DNA of 24,188 nucleotides from an uncultured Lachnospiraceae bacterium. Lineage in GTDB: Bacteria; Bacillota; Clostridia; Lachnospirales; Lachnospiraceae. The translations under genes were made by a program, and so were the position numbers. Shown in pieces: positions 23,651 through 24,188 of this stretch; the first letter of the stretch is position 1, and the number at the start of each line of letters is the position of its first letter. The notes beneath the pieces were generated by a model, which saw nothing but the letters and a program-made list of their open reading frames with translations, did not search any database and had not been told where the DNA came from. The stretch spans positions 1 through 24,188 of the forward strand of contig CAJUIM010000047.1 in the NCBI GenBank assembly GCA_910586275.1, in the 5' to 3' direction.

Positions 23651-23984
23651 GCGCCGGATGGAGTTACCCTGCGGGCAGGGCGGACCGGCATCAGGTTCTT
23701 TGGTCTTTCTGTCTGGCGGCGGCTGTATGTAGTGTTTTGAGTTCTGTATCAAAAATGGGGGATTTCTAACTGCTTTTTCCGGCCGGATTGCTGCCAGGGC
23801 GGCTGAACTCCCTTCGGTCAGACAACGCCGCCCAATGCGGCAGTAATCCGGCCGGAAAAAGCAGTAAGAAATACCTCCATTTTTTCTAAAGAACTCAAAA
23901 CACTACATACAGCCGCCGCCAGGCAGAAAGGCCAAAGAACCTGATGCCGGTCCGCCCTGCCCGCAGGGTAACTCCATCCGGCGC
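23651..23984. repeat. 334-bp near-perfect palindrome (giant hairpin)
   Basis: Positions 23651-23745 are the reverse complement of 23890-23984 at 93 of 95 bases. An inner arm 23770-23795 pairs with 23839-23864 at 25 of 26 bases, and GGGCGG / CCGCCC (23797-23802 with 23828-23833) closes a 25-nt apex loop. Only about 24 bases per arm between outer and inner stems are less well matched. The clear substitutions (T/C at 23704 and 23712, one in the linker, one in the inner arm) leave G-U wobbles in the plus-strand RNA. No gene fits inside. A fold-back mobile element or a long structured RNA are the main options. Confidence 0.95.
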
Positions 23985-24010
23985 TGGGTATCGGGAGGCG
24001 AGGGGAGAGA

Positions 24011-24181
24011 ATGGAATTTGTGCCAAAGGAAGGCGTATGGCGGGCTATGTCACCTGAATTTGGTGTAAGTATCATGCAAAGTAGTGAAACGATACGTCGT
24101 AGTACAGATATGGGGAATGAATTTTCAAATATAGCGTGGGAAGGGGGAGGATGGCGGGGGGCAGGGGCCTTGGCCTTTTAG
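24011..24181 (+). CDS. Possible 56-residue ORF after the palindrome
   Basis: ATG 24011 opens a frame to TAG 24179-24181, with AGGGGAGA just upstream as a weak ribosome site. The middle part (PEFGVSIMQSSETIRRSTD, then MGNEFSNIAWEGG) looks protein-like and polar, while the last ~10 residues are Gly/Ala/Trp-rich and may be frame-shifted or non-coding. It begins 27 bases after the palindrome ends. It is not recognised and may be a remnant of a larger gene. Confidence 0.35.
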   Translation: MEFVPKEGVWRAMSPEFGVSIMQSSETIRRSTDMGNEFSNIAWEGGGWRGAGALAF

Positions 24182-24188
24182 TTGGGGG

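Noticed and set aside
23818..24075. An 85-residue minus-strand frame across the palindrome
   Set aside because: It consists mostly of palindrome arm sequence and has no ribosome site or recognisable domain.

Overview
The window looks like a chromosomal segment of a Lachnospiraceae-type clostridium (Bacillota). I infer this from the RpoB and RpoC sequences (closely clostridial, with long acidic tails), a Bacillota-type L10 leader in front of rplJ, strong AGGAGG-like ribosome binding sites, and the mid-range base composition. No species call is made.

Layout. (1) 1-1440: an accessory patch with the C-terminal end of an unrecognised small protein, an 11-G tract, a terminator and an intact IS30-family transposase. 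(2) 1450-10890: the transcription and translation core block, made of a consensus promoter, the L10 autoregulatory leader with an attenuator, rplJ, rplL, a terminator, a structured intergenic insert, a second promoter, rpoB and rpoC. (3) 10890-13110: a promoter, a 436-residue helical-repeat protein and a lipoprotein, neither of known function. (4) 13180-13402: a purine-rich tandem array with a unit of about 49 bp. (5) 13410-19860: a sugar-acid module with a WYL-domain regulator, a GntR/FCD regulator, a terminator, a promoter bracketed by two near-identical palindromic operators, a GntP permease, an IlvD/Edd-family dehydratase, an internal promoter, a 2-keto-3-deoxygluconate-type kinase and a terminator. 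(6) 19898-24188: a second accessory patch with a copy of the 72-bp repeat also found upstream of rpoB, a 1001-residue helicase-nuclease that looks like a stand-alone antiviral effector, a 47-residue membrane peptide on the minus strand, a 334-bp near-perfect palindrome and a possible 56-residue ORF.

How the genes work together. The L10 leader and attenuator match ribosomal stalk synthesis to need, and rpoBC has its own promoter behind the rplL terminator. The sugar-acid genes form a plausible import, dehydrate and phosphorylate route giving KDG and then KDPG. The aldolase that would finish the pathway is not in the window.

The items most worth a second look are the 334-bp palindrome, the candidate defence helicase-nuclease, and the 72-bp hairpin repeat present at both the rplL-rpoB junction and the helicase upstream region. 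All family assignments come from reading motifs by eye; no database search was run.
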